From the NCBI GenBank assembly GCA_003021285.1, contig PXQO01000049.1:25937-62528 (forward strand): DNA of 36,592 bases, written 5' to 3'. Positions 15,100-24,177 of this stretch are shown here, piece after piece (position 1 is the first letter of the stretch; each line of letters opens with the position of its first letter). The notes beneath the pieces are model-generated. The model was not told the origin of the DNA and did no database searches. It worked only from the letters and a program-made list of their open reading frames with translations. This stretch comes from Halobacteriales archaeon QH_2_65_14 (GTDB lineage Archaea; Halobacteriota; Halobacteria; Halobacteriales; Haloarculaceae). The translations under genes and the position numbers were made by a program.

Positions 15100-18000
15100 A
15101 TGCCCAACCGTAACACGGACGGCCAGGACGGAGGCCGAGAGCGCGACGCGTTCGAGGGAGCGCCAATCGACCGACGGACCTTCCTGGGAGCGGCAGCAGC
15201 GACGGGGGCAGTGCTGAGTCTCCCCGGAACTACCCCCGTAGCGGGCAACGTCAGCGATCCGCGACTCACCGACGTCTGCCAGTACGTCGTCAACAACACG
15301 GGAAGCGATTACGAGACGCCCGTCGTCGTCGAGTTCGACAACAACGCGACGGCCGACTGGTTCGACAGCCAGTTCACGTACGACGACAAGAACCGCGGGG
15401 AGGACCCCGATAAGACGGTCATTAGATACTTCCCGTCGCCGGCGGGTCACGGTCTCGAACCCGTTCTGGAAGCTCCAGGGGGGTTCCGTCAGTACCGTCT
15501 TTCCCGACGCGGTCAATTCGCGCGGCTATCTCTCGTACGACGAGGTCGTCGCCGGCATCGATTACCTCGACAGTCAGTATCCAAACCGCGTGAACGACCA
15601 GACAATCGGCCACTCGCCCGGTTGGTACGACAGCGTCAACGAGGAGGACACGGACTGGGACGTTCACGTGACTGAAGTCTCGAACGACCTCGGGAACGTC
15701 GCGGACAAGGACAAGGTCGTCTACTCGCTGAGCATCCACGGCGACGAGCGGGCCGGGGCGGAGGCCGGATTCCGGCTCATCGAGGACATCGCGAAAGGGA
15801 ACGCATCCGAGTTCGAAGGGCTGCTCGACGACGTCGTTTTGCTGTTCGTCTGGACGAACCCGGACGGCTGGGTCGCACGGGAGCCCTGGACCGACACCGT
15901 CGGGTTCACCGACCGGAACTTCCGGCGTGGAAACGGCGGGTCGTACAACGGTTCCTCGCTGGATACGAACAGACAGTACCCGACAATCGGGTGGACGAAC
16001 CCCGCGTTCCTGCCCGCCGAACCGGACGGCGCACCTACCTTCTTCGAAGACGAGGTTCCCGACGCGCTCGCAATCGTCGACCACCTGCGGACCTACGAAA
16101 ACGTCGAGTACTTCTGTGACTACCACGGGATGTATACAGCCGACCACATGGTATACAACCTCGAAACGAACGGGCCACTCGACCACGCTGGCATCCACGA
16201 ACTCGACGCGCTCTCCCGGAGGACGGGGACGGCGATGCTCCGGCGGTGGGGGGAGGTCGAAGCGATGGAAGACGACATCAAGGAGGCGGCGGCGATTGAG
16301 TACGGGAGCACCAACTTCGTTCCCTCCGGCGAGCAGTTCAACGGGCTGTTCGACTGGGGGACGGTCTACGACACCATCGACTACCAGGTCACCGGGGGGA
16401 TGATGGGCTGGGCCAGCGCGCCCGAGGAGTTCGGGGGACTCGGTGCCGTCGCCCTCTCGCCCGAGATGATCATTTCGAACAACTACAGTTTCGCAATCAA
16501 GGAGTGGAAGCCGTGGTGGACGCGCCACTACGCGGAAGGGTACCGGCTCTCCATGCGGACGTTCGCCGAACTGGCGGCGGTCGACACGGACGCGACAATC
16601 GGGACCGGCGGACGCGACACCGCGTACGTCACGACCGAGGAACTGACCCGGTCGTCGGACGACCTGCCCCACACGGGCGACGACGCCGACCCACCCAGCG
16701 AAACGACGACAGTCACCTCCGAGCGGGAGGTCGTCGGTCCGACTGCGGGCGGGGGGCCGACGCTGAGCATTCGCAGTGAGGACACGACCCGGTCGCTGTT
16801 CGTCCAGGTGGATTCGGCCGGAGGCGAAGCGGGCGTCCGTCTGCTCGGACCCGACGGGAGCGTTCGCGACTCCATCGCGGTCGGTGACCCGCAGGCCACC
16901 ACCGGGCCGATGCCCCGGGAGCTGTATGTCGCCTCGCCCGAGGCGGGGGACTGGACCGTCGAGGTCGATGGAGACGACGTCGACGTGAGCATCAGCGCCC
17001 TCGATTCGGAGAGTACATACCCCGACCCGCGCGACGCGTGGAACGGCGAGGGGTTCGAGCAAACCGAGTACGAGGTCAACCCCATGGGCTTTTTCGAGGA
17101 TTTAGTGCCCTACCTCGAAGACGGGACGCTCGAAGGGATTCCCCAGGACACCATCGGCAGCGACACACTGGAGGGGTACGACCAGCTCGTCGTCTCCCAC
17201 GACGTCGGTATCGACGACGCCGATTACGTCGACGCCATCGACTCGTTCGTCGAGGGCGGTGGCGACCTGGTGGTGACCGACACCGGCGTCCACCTCGTGG
17301 GTGCGCTCGACGCAGTCGAGGGGATTTCGCCCGACGACATCGAGGACGTCACGGTTCAGTTCGCGACGCTGTCGAACCGTGACCTGGAACATCCGCTCCT
17401 GTGCGACGTCCGTCCCCGACAGCAGGAACTCTACAAGGGGCCACAGATCGGGTACACGGACGGCTACGACCAGCCGGCGACAGTCGTCGACGGGGGAGCG
17501 TTCGATGCGGCAGGCGGGGAGTCGGCCGGCGAGATGGGAGGATTCGGTCGCGTCGGTCTCGGACGGATCAGCCTCGACGACGCGAGGATCGACTGCATCG
17601 GCTCGATCCTGCCGCCGGCCAAGCAAACGGAGATACTCCATCCGTTCGGGATGGGCGACTACGCGGTCTCGTTCATGGGGCATACGATCCTGTGCAACGC
17701 GCTGGGATTCGAGCAACGGCGGTTCGTCGCCGGCGGAATGGTCGGGACGTACGGCCCCGACTGGCGTGGCGTCACCCTGCCCGCCGGCGACTCCAACAGG
17801 AACGGCGAGGTCTCGATCAGGGACTCGGTGTTGATCAAGCAACACCTCGTCGGGATGGAACCCGATGCGTTCCACCCGTCGGTGGCGGACACCAACCTTG
17901 ACGGCGAGGTCTCGGTCAGGGATTCGGTGTTGATCAAGCAGTTCCTGGTGGGGATGATCGGGAAGGGCGATCTCGAAATCTCGAACGTCTCGGCGACAGC

Positions 18001-18262
18001 AGGGAACGGGGAGTTGACCATCGACACCGACCTGGAGAACGTCGGCGGCACGGGCGCGGTCAGACAGGCCGAATTCCGCCTGGCGGAGAGCGAAGACGAC
18101 CTCGACGAGTACGCGGTGATCGCCCTCGAAACGGCCAGCCTGGGTCCCGAGGAATCGGGGACTGTGAGCGCGACAATCGAAACCACCCACCTCACGGCCG
18201 GCACGTACCACTACAGCGTCTCCTGCGACGGCGAGGAGAAAACAGGGACGGTCACCCTCTAG
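15100..18262 (+). pseudogene. Secreted M14 zinc carboxypeptidase with dockerin, frameshifted
   Basis: The N-terminus has a Tat signal (DRRTFLGAAAATGAVLSLPG) and an approximately 60-residue lead domain in the first frame. The second frame continues VTVSNPFWKLQGGS and the M14 domain: zinc motif SIHGDERAG, NPDGW, substrate-binding N-R in TNRQYP, and the later zinc histidine in FCDYHGMYT. A central jelly-roll-like segment follows (SLFVQVDSAGGEAGVRLL), then a Rossmann-like region (GYDQLVVSHDVGIDDADYVD). Next is a type I dockerin with two calcium repeats, GDSNRNGEVSIRDSVLIKQ and ADTNLDGEVSVRDSVLIKQ, and a C-terminal beta domain. Removing one G at 15444-15446 joins PSPA to VTVSNPF, so the break is one inserted base. 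Restored length is about 1,053 aa. It should be exported and calcium-dependent. Confidence 0.88.
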
Positions 18263-18695
18263 AGAACCGCCGCAGAGAGAGGACTGCGGCGAGTCGCCAC
18301 GGGAGCAAAACGAGCAGTCCGAAGCCGACGTTGACGAGCAGGAAGACGGGCGACGCGCCGCCGTGGAACAGCGACGTCGAGCGAAGCAGGCCGCCGGTCA
18401 GCGAGATAGCGGGCCAGCCGACCACGAGCAGGGCGACCGTCAGCCGATAGCTGGTCAGTGTCTCGCGGCGGTAGAGACCGACGACCGGCGACAGCACCAG
18501 CCACGCGATGGCGAACGGTGCGAACGTCATGGCCGCGTGTGCCGGGTGCTCCCAGGGTGGGAGGCCGTGCGAGTACAGGCCGTACCCGAGGAAGGCAAAC
18601 ACCGCGAGCAGGTCCCCGACGAGGACGACCCCCGCGGCCGGGGAGACGGGGAGTCGCGGACGGAGTCGGTCGAGCGTGCGGGCGTGCCAGGTCAT
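18252..18695 (-). CDS. DUF3054 membrane protein
   Basis: The 147-aa protein has four hydrophobic segments: GVVLVGDLLAVFAFLGYGLY, AAMTFAPFAIAWLVLSPVVGLY, LTVALLVVGWPAISLTGGLL and FLLVNVGFGLLVLLPWRL. GDLLAVFAFLGYG...HG and the AWLVLSPVVGLY segment are what I associate with DUF3054, an uncharacterised family of small membrane proteins. The ATG at 18695 (MTWHARTLDRLRPR) is preferred. The track ORF extends to 19031 only because the intervening antisense stretch lacks stops. Its stop overlaps the end of the M14 gene by 11 nt, so the two are convergent. Confidence 0.8.
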   Translation of the reverse strand: MTWHARTLDRLRPRLPVSPAAGVVLVGDLLAVFAFLGYGLYSHGLPPWEHPAHAAMTFAPFAIAWLVLSPVVGLYRRETLTSYRLTVALLVVGWPAISLTGGLLRSTSLFHGGASPVFLLVNVGFGLLVLLPWRLAAVLSLRRFSRG

Positions 18696-18907
18696 GGAAT
18701 CACCAGCGGGTCGAGTCCAGCGCGTTACGCCGGGATAGGTGTTCGAGCGGTGAAAACCCCTCCGTATCGGCCGTCCATACGTGAGGGGACGCGGCCGCAC
18801 AAACCAGCGGTTTGCCCGAACATGTTCAGCTGGGAGAACTCTAGCCTCGTCCCGTCGCTGCTCGTGAGGGCCGCACCGACCAGTCGGCTCCCCTACTCGG
18901 GCTGAAC

Positions 18908-19031
18908 GGTGCTCGCACCGTTTCCCCTCGTCGGTCGGCCTGGCGACGCCCTCGCCGCTGCCGTAGTAGAGCAACGCGGTGCCGGCAACGACGAAGAACG
19001 CGCCGTATCCGAGCGTGGCCGCGGGGTTCAT
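18908..19031 (-). CDS. Possible small one-helix membrane protein, unclear C-terminus
   Basis: The ATG at 19031 opens MNPAATLGYGAFFVVAGTAL then LYYGSGEGVARPTDEGKR, a convincing single membrane helix with a polar tail. After about residue 38 the composition turns Arg/Cys-rich and the same frame runs on into the DUF3054 gene. In a neighbouring frame the tail would end STVQPE and stop near 18903. The true end is therefore uncertain and another frame break is possible. The 19032-19066 gap to the PQQ gene is short, so it could be the last gene of that transcript. Confidence 0.3.
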
Positions 19032-19066
19032 CGTGGAGGAAACCGGCGGACGCCAAACTGTACCGG

Positions 19067-20749
19067 TCAGAGTTCCTCGACCTGGACGTCCGGTTTGTCG
19101 AGCAGGGCGTCGGCGCGGTCGGCCGGGCAGTCCCGCCGCCCGACGAGCGTCGTGACGGTCTCGCCGGCGTCGACGACGTTCTCGTATACTAGCCGGTCGC
19201 CCTCGACGGTCCAGCCGTCACCCAGGGGCTGTGAGTCCGCGTCGGCGTCGACGAGTTCCTCGACGAGCCGGACGCGAGCGGGCTTCGAGCGGAGCGACTC
19301 GATTTCGTAGGCGACCACCGGCGACGCGAGCGTGTCCCTGTCGAGGTACGTGGTGACGAGGACGTCCTGCGTCGCCGTCTTCGTCGACTCCGGGGCGCGT
19401 GCGATGACGTCCCCCACAACTGCCTCCCAGAGCTGTGACTCCCCGGCGGTCCCGTCGGTCGGCACCCCAGCCGTATCGTCGGCCGCCGGCTCGCTGTCGG
19501 CGGCGCTGTCGGCACCGGCAGCCCCGTCGCCAGCCACGGAGTCGACAGGGTCGGTTGCCGCGTCATCGGTCGTCCCTGTCTCGTGCGTTTCGCTCGCCGT
19601 CTCGACCGGCTCCAGCAGTCCGGCGCGCTGGACCGCGTAGACGGCTCCCGCCACGAGAGCGAGGATTCCGAGCAGCGTCGCGGGCAACAACAGAAAGAGG
19701 TAGTCGCCGATACCGCCGCCGGACTCCCCGCCCGAGTCGTCTCCGGCGGGCGTCTCCGAGTCGTCGCCGTCCGTTCCGGGGACGGCGAACTCGTCTTCGA
19801 GACGGTAGACCGTCCGGTTGTGACTGCCGACATAGAGGGAGCCATCAACCACGGCAGGGCCGCCCGAGACCGGCTGGCCGGTGTCGAACTCCCAGAGCGG
19901 GTCGCCGGTCCCGGCGTCGAGGCCGAAGACGCTGTGGCTCTCGCTGCCGACGTAGACGACGCCACCGTCGGAGGAGTCCGACGAGCCGTTGCCGGCGTCT
20001 CCGCCGACGGCGACGGCCGGCGGGGCGGTTATCTGGCGACCGGTGTCGAACGACCACAGCTGGTCGCCGTCTTCGGCGTCGAGTGCGTAGAGACGGTGGT
20101 TCCGGCTGCCGACGTAGACGGTCGAACCCGCCACCGCAGGCGAGGAGACGACGGGCCGTCCCGCGTCGAACGTCCACAGTTCCTCGCCGTTCCCGGCGTC
20201 GAGCGCGTAGACAGACTGATCGTTGCTGCCGACGTAGACGACCCCGTCGACGACAGTCGGGGACGACATCACCGCGCCCCCCGTCTCGAACGTCCAGTGC
20301 TCCGTGCCCTCCGCCGCGTCGATGGCGTAGACGGTGCCGTCCTGTGTGCCGACGTAGACCGTCAGCCCCGCCGACCCGTCGACGACGGCCGGCGAGGACC
20401 GCACCTCGCTCCCCGCGTCGAACTGCCAGTTCTCGACCCCCGAGGACGCCGAAATCGCGTAGACGTTCCCGTCGTCGCTTCCGACGTAGACGGTGCCACC
20501 GTCGGACGAGCCTCCGCCGTCGACGACGGCCGGCGAGGCGGTGACCCGCGCGCCCGTCTCGAACGTCCAGCGCGACCCGACGGCTGCACGTGGCCCGGAC
20601 GCATCCGGATTGAACCCCGAGTTGGCCGCGTCGAAGCCGTCCATCGGCCAGGCACCGGCGGCCTGTGCCGACGCCGTTCCCCCGGCGACGGCGGCCGCGG
20701 CCATCCCTCCGGCAACCGACCCGAGCAACTGCCGGCGTGTCGTGCACAT
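19067..20749 (-). CDS. Secreted PQQ-type beta-propeller with membrane anchor
   Basis: The 560-aa protein begins with a Tat-like signal (TTRRQLLGSVAGGMAAAAVAGG). About seven PQQ-like blades follow (residues about 40-310), each with the pattern VYVGSxDxxVYALDAxxGxxLWxFDTG followed by SSPAVVDG. A Gly/Asp/Ser linker leads to one membrane helix (YLFLLLPATLLGILALVAGAVYAV, about residue 345). A low-complexity Ala/Asp/Thr stretch and a C-terminal soluble domain (DVIARAPESTKTATQDVLVT to DVQVEEL) then lie on the other side. The blades are probably extracellular. The lack of dehydrogenase catalytic motifs suggests a binding or BamB-like scaffold, not a quinoprotein enzyme. The C-terminal domain is not one I recognise. 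Confidence 0.85.
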   Translation of the reverse strand: MCTTRRQLLGSVAGGMAAAAVAGGTASAQAAGAWPMDGFDAANSGFNPDASGPRAAVGSRWTFETGARVTASPAVVDGGGSSDGGTVYVGSDDGNVYAISASSGVENWQFDAGSEVRSSPAVVDGSAGLTVYVGTQDGTVYAIDAAEGTEHWTFETGGAVMSSPTVVDGVVYVGSNDQSVYALDAGNGEELWTFDAGRPVVSSPAVAGSTVYVGSRNHRLYALDAEDGDQLWSFDTGRQITAPPAVAVGGDAGNGSSDSSDGGVVYVGSESHSVFGLDAGTGDPLWEFDTGQPVSGGPAVVDGSLYVGSHNRTVYRLEDEFAVPGTDGDDSETPAGDDSGGESGGGIGDYLFLLLPATLLGILALVAGAVYAVQRAGLLEPVETASETHETGTTDDAATDPVDSVAGDGAAGADSAADSEPAADDTAGVPTDGTAGESQLWEAVVGDVIARAPESTKTATQDVLVTTYLDRDTLASPVVAYEIESLRSKPARVRLVEELVDADADSQPLGDGWTVEGDRLVYENVVDAGETVTTLVGRRDCPADRADALLDKPDVQVEEL

Positions 20750-20771
20750 TAGTCGCCCCTAGCGAGTCGGA

Positions 20772-20780
20772 GCATAAAAC
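20772..20780 (-). promoter_or_regulatory. TATA box of the beta-propeller gene
   Basis: Minus-strand GTTTTATGC is about 27 nt upstream of the ATG at 20749, typical of leaderless haloarchaeal promoters. Confidence 0.55.
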
Positions 20781-20820
20781 GGCGTCCAATCGCAGTCGCC
20801 GACTGAAAATTGCGTGACCG

Positions 20821-21657
20821 CTATCGCTCCCGGAGGAACTCCCGGGCCAGGGCGGCAACTTCCGAGCGGAACGCCTTCATATCCACTTCCTCGTCGCCGT
20901 GGAGTTGCCCGTGTCGTTCGCGCACGATGTGCTCCAGGGTGCGCTCGTAGAGCGTCTCGAAGGTCACCGGCCGGTCGTGCGCTTCGAGCGTGGACGCGAC
21001 CGTCTCGAACCGCCCCTCGGTTGCGAACTCCGCCGCCAGTTGTGCGGGCGTGGCCTCGACCGGTTGCGGGTCCCCGGCCTCGCGAACGTCGGGGTGGAGC
21101 AGTTTTGCGCGGTCACCCCTCTTGTTCCGGACGACGACGCCAGCCGCTGGGCCGTCGTACCACTCCGAGTCGAGGATAGTGTACGAATCGGGGTCGAAAT
21201 CCCGCGCCCGGAGTTCGCGCTCGAAGACGTTCACAGGGTCGAATCCGAGATGCTCGAAGATGTCCGCGATGGTGTCGAGCGGGCGGAACGCCCCGGCCTC
21301 GGCCGACCAGACATCGAACCCGAGAAACGACGGCGTGCGCTCCCAGTCGTACTCGGTGGTGTGGTAGTGCATCGCCTCGCCGAAGAAGACGACCTCCTCG
21401 ACGTCGTCGACCGCGCGCCTGAGGGCCTCCCGGTCGAGGTGTTCCTGGACGTGTCTCACTGCGTGCTGGTACTGCGCGGGCATCGTGTCGGGGTCCCGGT
21501 ACACCTGGGTTCGGTCACCGAACTGGACGAACCCCTCCTCCCGGAGCCGGAACCGGAGGTGGGCACCGTCGAGGTACTCGACGAGCCACAGATGCCCCTC
21601 CTCGAAGAGGTCGTCCGGGGCATCCGCAACGCGCGGAACAGGTGGATACTCCTTCAT
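20821..21657 (-). CDS. RNA-ligase-like nucleotidyltransferase-fold protein, nucleophile lysine absent
   Basis: The 278-aa protein begins MKEYPPVPRVADAPDDLFEE and has the layout of the RNA ligase / nucleotidyltransferase superfamily. It shows LWLVEYLDGAHLRFRL at the motif I position, FGDRTQVY, VVFFGEAMHY and PSFLGFDVW (motif III-IV region), and GPAAGVVVRNKRGDRAKLL as a motif V-like KxxxxxK strand. Members ligate or cap nucleic acid ends through a lysine-AMP intermediate in KxDG. Here the equivalent position reads YLDG, from a TAC codon, so the usual nucleophile is missing. The C-terminal helical region (PVTFETLYERTLEHIVRERH) is intact. It is either an inactive paralogue or uses another residue. 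The start Met has strong context with no alternative. Confidence 0.7.
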   Translation of the reverse strand: MKEYPPVPRVADAPDDLFEEGHLWLVEYLDGAHLRFRLREEGFVQFGDRTQVYRDPDTMPAQYQHAVRHVQEHLDREALRRAVDDVEEVVFFGEAMHYHTTEYDWERTPSFLGFDVWSAEAGAFRPLDTIADIFEHLGFDPVNVFERELRARDFDPDSYTILDSEWYDGPAAGVVVRNKRGDRAKLLHPDVREAGDPQPVEATPAQLAAEFATEGRFETVASTLEAHDRPVTFETLYERTLEHIVRERHGQLHGDEEVDMKAFRSEVAALAREFLRER

Positions 21658-22021
21658 CGGACTGGTCAGTGTCGACTCGTTTCCCCGCTCACTTGTTTCA
21701 TGCGGTGTGTGTCTCGCTACCGATACACAATGGCGGCCACGAGAGTGTCTCTACCCCGAGAATAGCCGAACTACCGAAGGGTTTATATGTCCAGGCACCC
21801 AATTATTACATTCGTAATAAATCGAAATAAAATCGCTGGTTTTTTGTAGCAACTCCCGGTAGCTACTGCTCCGCACGGAGGTACCCACCAGTCCGTTACA
21901 CGAGTTCGACAGCGAGCACCGTTCACCAGCAGGAATCAGTCCCGTCCGGAGCCAGTCCAGACAGCCGGATTCAGTCCGGACAGCCGTCCCGACCGAGTGA
22001 CGCAGTCACCTTACGCTACCA
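21658..22021. other. 364-bp divergent intergenic region with AT-rich palindrome
   Basis: No convincing ORF. A TATA-like tttatatg lies at 21782-21789. Downstream, TTATTAC and GTAATAA (21803-21809 and 21814-21820) are perfect 7-bp arms around ATTC, and a T6 run follows at about 21840. A transcript from this TATA box would start near the palindrome, leaving a long leader or a small RNA ahead of the gene at 22022. The rest, to 22021, is GC-rich with a short direct repeat. Confidence 0.4.
21953..21986 (+). repeat. Direct repeat CAGTCC(A/G)GACAGCCG, two copies
   Basis: CAGTCCAGACAGCCG at 21953-21967 and CAGTCCGGACAGCCG at 21972-21986 differ at one base and are spaced 19 bp apart, about 35-70 nt upstream of the gene at 22022. 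They could be a regulator half-site pair or a minor duplication. Confidence 0.5.
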
Positions 22022-22762
22022 ATGAGTGTCGAAACCCCACCCACCCCCGACAGTCCGTACCGTCACAGAGAGAGCCAGCGAGAGGACATCCGATACGTCG
22101 CCGCGCGCGTCATGGAGTGGATGGACGCGTCGCCCGACGCGTGGGAGCGTCCCGAGGCGCTGGACGCGCGGCCGCGCCGCTGGGACGTCGTCAATCCCAG
22201 CGCGACCCGCATCGGTCACCCGGCAGACCCCGACGACGACGTCGACGAACGCCTCCGGGCACTGCACGCGGAACGGCGTGCCGCCCTACAGGGCAACAGC
22301 GACCGCCGCGACCGCCTCGACGTCGCCCGCATCACCCAGGCTGTCTGTAACTCGCTCGACCTCACGGCCTGGGAGCGCGACCGCGTCCTGGGCGTCGTCT
22401 GCGAACTCGACAGCTCCGTCTTCGGCGAGGAGCGAACCATCCCCCGGACCGCGCTCGTCGTCGCCCGCCGCGTCGTCGACGCCGAACGGCGCGCGTGGCT
22501 CGGTCTCGACGACGCGGACGGGCCGCCGGAACGGCTCGCACGGCTGTCCGACCGGCTCCACCGCCTCACCGACAGCGACGAGTACGACCGCCTGTTCGCG
22601 GATTGTGACCTCACGGCGGCTATCGCCGACCGCCTCGACGACGCCATCGAGGCGGAACTCGACGAGGAAACGCTACGCGAGGCGACGATGGGGCGGTCAC
22701 CGTACCGCGACCCCTATCTCCCGCCCGCCGAGCGTCGGCTCTCCGGCCGGGACGTCGAGTGA
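22022..22762 (+). CDS. Probable haloarchaeal RNA polymerase epsilon subunit
   Basis: The 246-aa acidic, helical protein reads SPYRHRESQREDIRYVAARV then MEWMDASPDAWERPEALD and WDVVNPSATRIGH. The core, RRDRLDVARITQAVCNSLDL then TAWERDRVLGVV, is cyclin-like in pattern. I recognise this arrangement from proteins annotated as DNA-directed RNA polymerase subunit epsilon in halobacteria, a poorly characterised component reported from halophile RNAP preparations. The identification is from memory of the family, without a search. The frame at 22022 (MSVETPPTPDSPYRHR) is chosen because its codon use and acidity are normal; the overlapping 22026 frame is a Ser/Thr/Arg shadow. The protein ends with GRSPYRDPYLPPAERR. 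Confidence 0.6.
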   Translation: MSVETPPTPDSPYRHRESQREDIRYVAARVMEWMDASPDAWERPEALDARPRRWDVVNPSATRIGHPADPDDDVDERLRALHAERRAALQGNSDRRDRLDVARITQAVCNSLDLTAWERDRVLGVVCELDSSVFGEERTIPRTALVVARRVVDAERRAWLGLDDADGPPERLARLSDRLHRLTDSDEYDRLFADCDLTAAIADRLDDAIEAELDEETLREATMGRSPYRDPYLPPAERRLSGRDVE

Positions 22763-22844
22763 GCGGACGGTCGTGATGTAGCTGTTCGAAGGGGAGTGAG
22801 AGAACAGGTCCCCGTGGAGGGACACGCGTCGAACGCACTGCTCG

Positions 22845-23234
22845 TCAGATGACGCGGTTCTGCAGGTAGTCGAGGTGCTTGGCGTTGTAGATAATCCTGA
22901 CCTCGTCGGTCGCCGCCGACCCGATACAGGTCAGGCGGACGTTCTTCTCCTCGACTTCCTCGTCGGAGAGTATCTGCTGCATGTCCATGTCGATTTCGCC
23001 CTTGAGGACGATAGCGGCGCAGTTCGCACACGCGCCGGCACGACACGAGAACGGCCAGTCGTAGCCCTGTGCCTCCGCGGCCTCGAGGATGTACTCGCCC
23101 TCGTTCACGTCGAGGGTCCCGTAATCCTCGTTATCGAGGTCCATATCCTGGGCTTCCTCGAAGACTGCATCGTCGTACATGTCCCAACCCTGATCGTCGA
23201 CCACGTCGTAGTTGAGGTATTCTACTGTGGGCAT
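22845..23234 (-). CDS. fer: Halophilic [2Fe-2S] ferredoxin
   Basis: The 129-aa plant-type ferredoxin has the halobacterial acidic N-terminal insertion ([20 protein letters not shown]...[10 protein letters not shown]). Cluster ligands are visible in [12 protein letters not shown] (three Cys) and the fourth in VRLTCIGSA. It carries electrons for 2-oxoacid:ferredoxin oxidoreductases and other cytosolic reductases. It is one of the best-conserved haloarchaeal proteins; the tail [13 protein letters not shown] is diagnostic. The start is the second of two adjacent ATG codons (23234), matching known mature ferredoxins; the track uses 23237. The gene is monocistronic, transcribed away from hisA. Confidence 0.95.
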   Translation of the reverse strand: MPTVEYLNYDVVDDQGWDMYDDAVFEEAQDMDLDNEDYGTLDVNEGEYILEAAEAQGYDWPFSCRAGACANCAAIVLKGEIDMDMQQILSDEEVEEKNVRLTCIGSAATDEVRIIYNAKHLDYLQNRVI

Positions 23235-23436
23235 CATCCGAACCTACAGAGCCATGCCGGTTAGACTTTGCTATTGACAGCTACCGTATGGACGGGTGAA
23301 AGGCGATGGAAACGGGGGCAGTCACAGCTCGACCAGGTCTTTCACGGATGCTCGTACACTTGCTTGTGTTTTGTTCCCGTTCACCAGCGGGTCGGGAACC
23401 GACAGCCTTTCGAGGGCGCTTCCCACACGAGCAACC

Positions 23437-24162
23437 ATGTTCCCCGAGTTCGAGGTGATTCCGGCGGTCGACGTCCAGGACGGACGGGTCGTCCAGCTGG
23501 TCGGCGGCGAGCGCGGGACCGGCACGACGTACGGCGAGCCGGTCGAGGCGGCACGGCGATGGGTCGAAGCAGGAGCCGAGACGCTACATCTCGTCGACCT
23601 CGACGGTGCCTTCGCGGGGAAACGGGAGAACGCAGCCGCGATCCAGGCGATCCTCGACTCGTGTGACGTGGCCGTCCAGCTCGGGGGCGGCATCCGGACC
23701 GTCGCGGACGCGACGGGACTGCTCGACAGGGGCGTCGACCGGGTCATCCTCGGCACGGCGGCCGTCGAGAACCCCGACATCGTCGCCCGGATCAGCGAGA
23801 CGCATCCGGGCAGCGTGCTCGTGAGCCTCGACGCGAAAGACGGCGAGGTCGTGGCGTCGGGCTGGACCGAGGGGACCGGACTCTCCCCGGCGGACGCGGC
23901 GCGGCGCTACGAAGGACTCGGGGCCGGGGGTATCCTCTTTACCGACGTCGACGTCGAGGGACAGCTTGCGGGCGTCCGGACCGAACCCGTCGAACGCCTC
24001 GCCGACGCAGTCGGGATACCGGTCGTCGCGAGCGGCGGCGTCGCGACTGTCGAGGACGTGCTGGCGCTCAGGGAGGCGGGTGCGGCCGCAGTCGTCGTCG
24101 GGACCGCACTCTACGAGGGGGCGTTCACACTGGCCGAGGCACAGGAAGCCCTCGACGAGTGA
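23437..24162 (+). CDS. hisA: Phosphoribosylformimino-AICAR-phosphate isomerase (HisA)
   Basis: The 241-aa TIM-barrel enzyme catalyses the fourth step of histidine synthesis, converting ProFAR to PRFAR. The catalytic aspartate of strand 1 is in VIPAVDVQDGRVVQL and the second in LFTDVDVEGQLAG. Phosphate-binding loops are LGGGIRT, ILGTAAVENP, ASGGVAT and VVVGTALYEG. The length is standard. The ATG at 23437 (MFPEFEVIPAVD) is correct for haloarchaeal HisA; the longer track start at 23296 adds an unlikely basic leader. No other his genes lie beside it, consistent with dispersed histidine genes in this group. Confidence 0.95.
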   Translation: MFPEFEVIPAVDVQDGRVVQLVGGERGTGTTYGEPVEAARRWVEAGAETLHLVDLDGAFAGKRENAAAIQAILDSCDVAVQLGGGIRTVADATGLLDRGVDRVILGTAAVENPDIVARISETHPGSVLVSLDAKDGEVVASGWTEGTGLSPADAARRYEGLGAGGILFTDVDVEGQLAGVRTEPVERLADAVGIPVVASGGVATVEDVLALREAGAAAVVVGTALYEGAFTLAEAQEALDE

Positions 24163-24177
24163 CGCTGTTCCGGGGAT

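Noticed and set aside
19435-20544. 369-aa Arg-rich plus ORF
   Set aside because: Low-complexity antisense of the beta-propeller gene, which has strong codon periodicity on the other strand.
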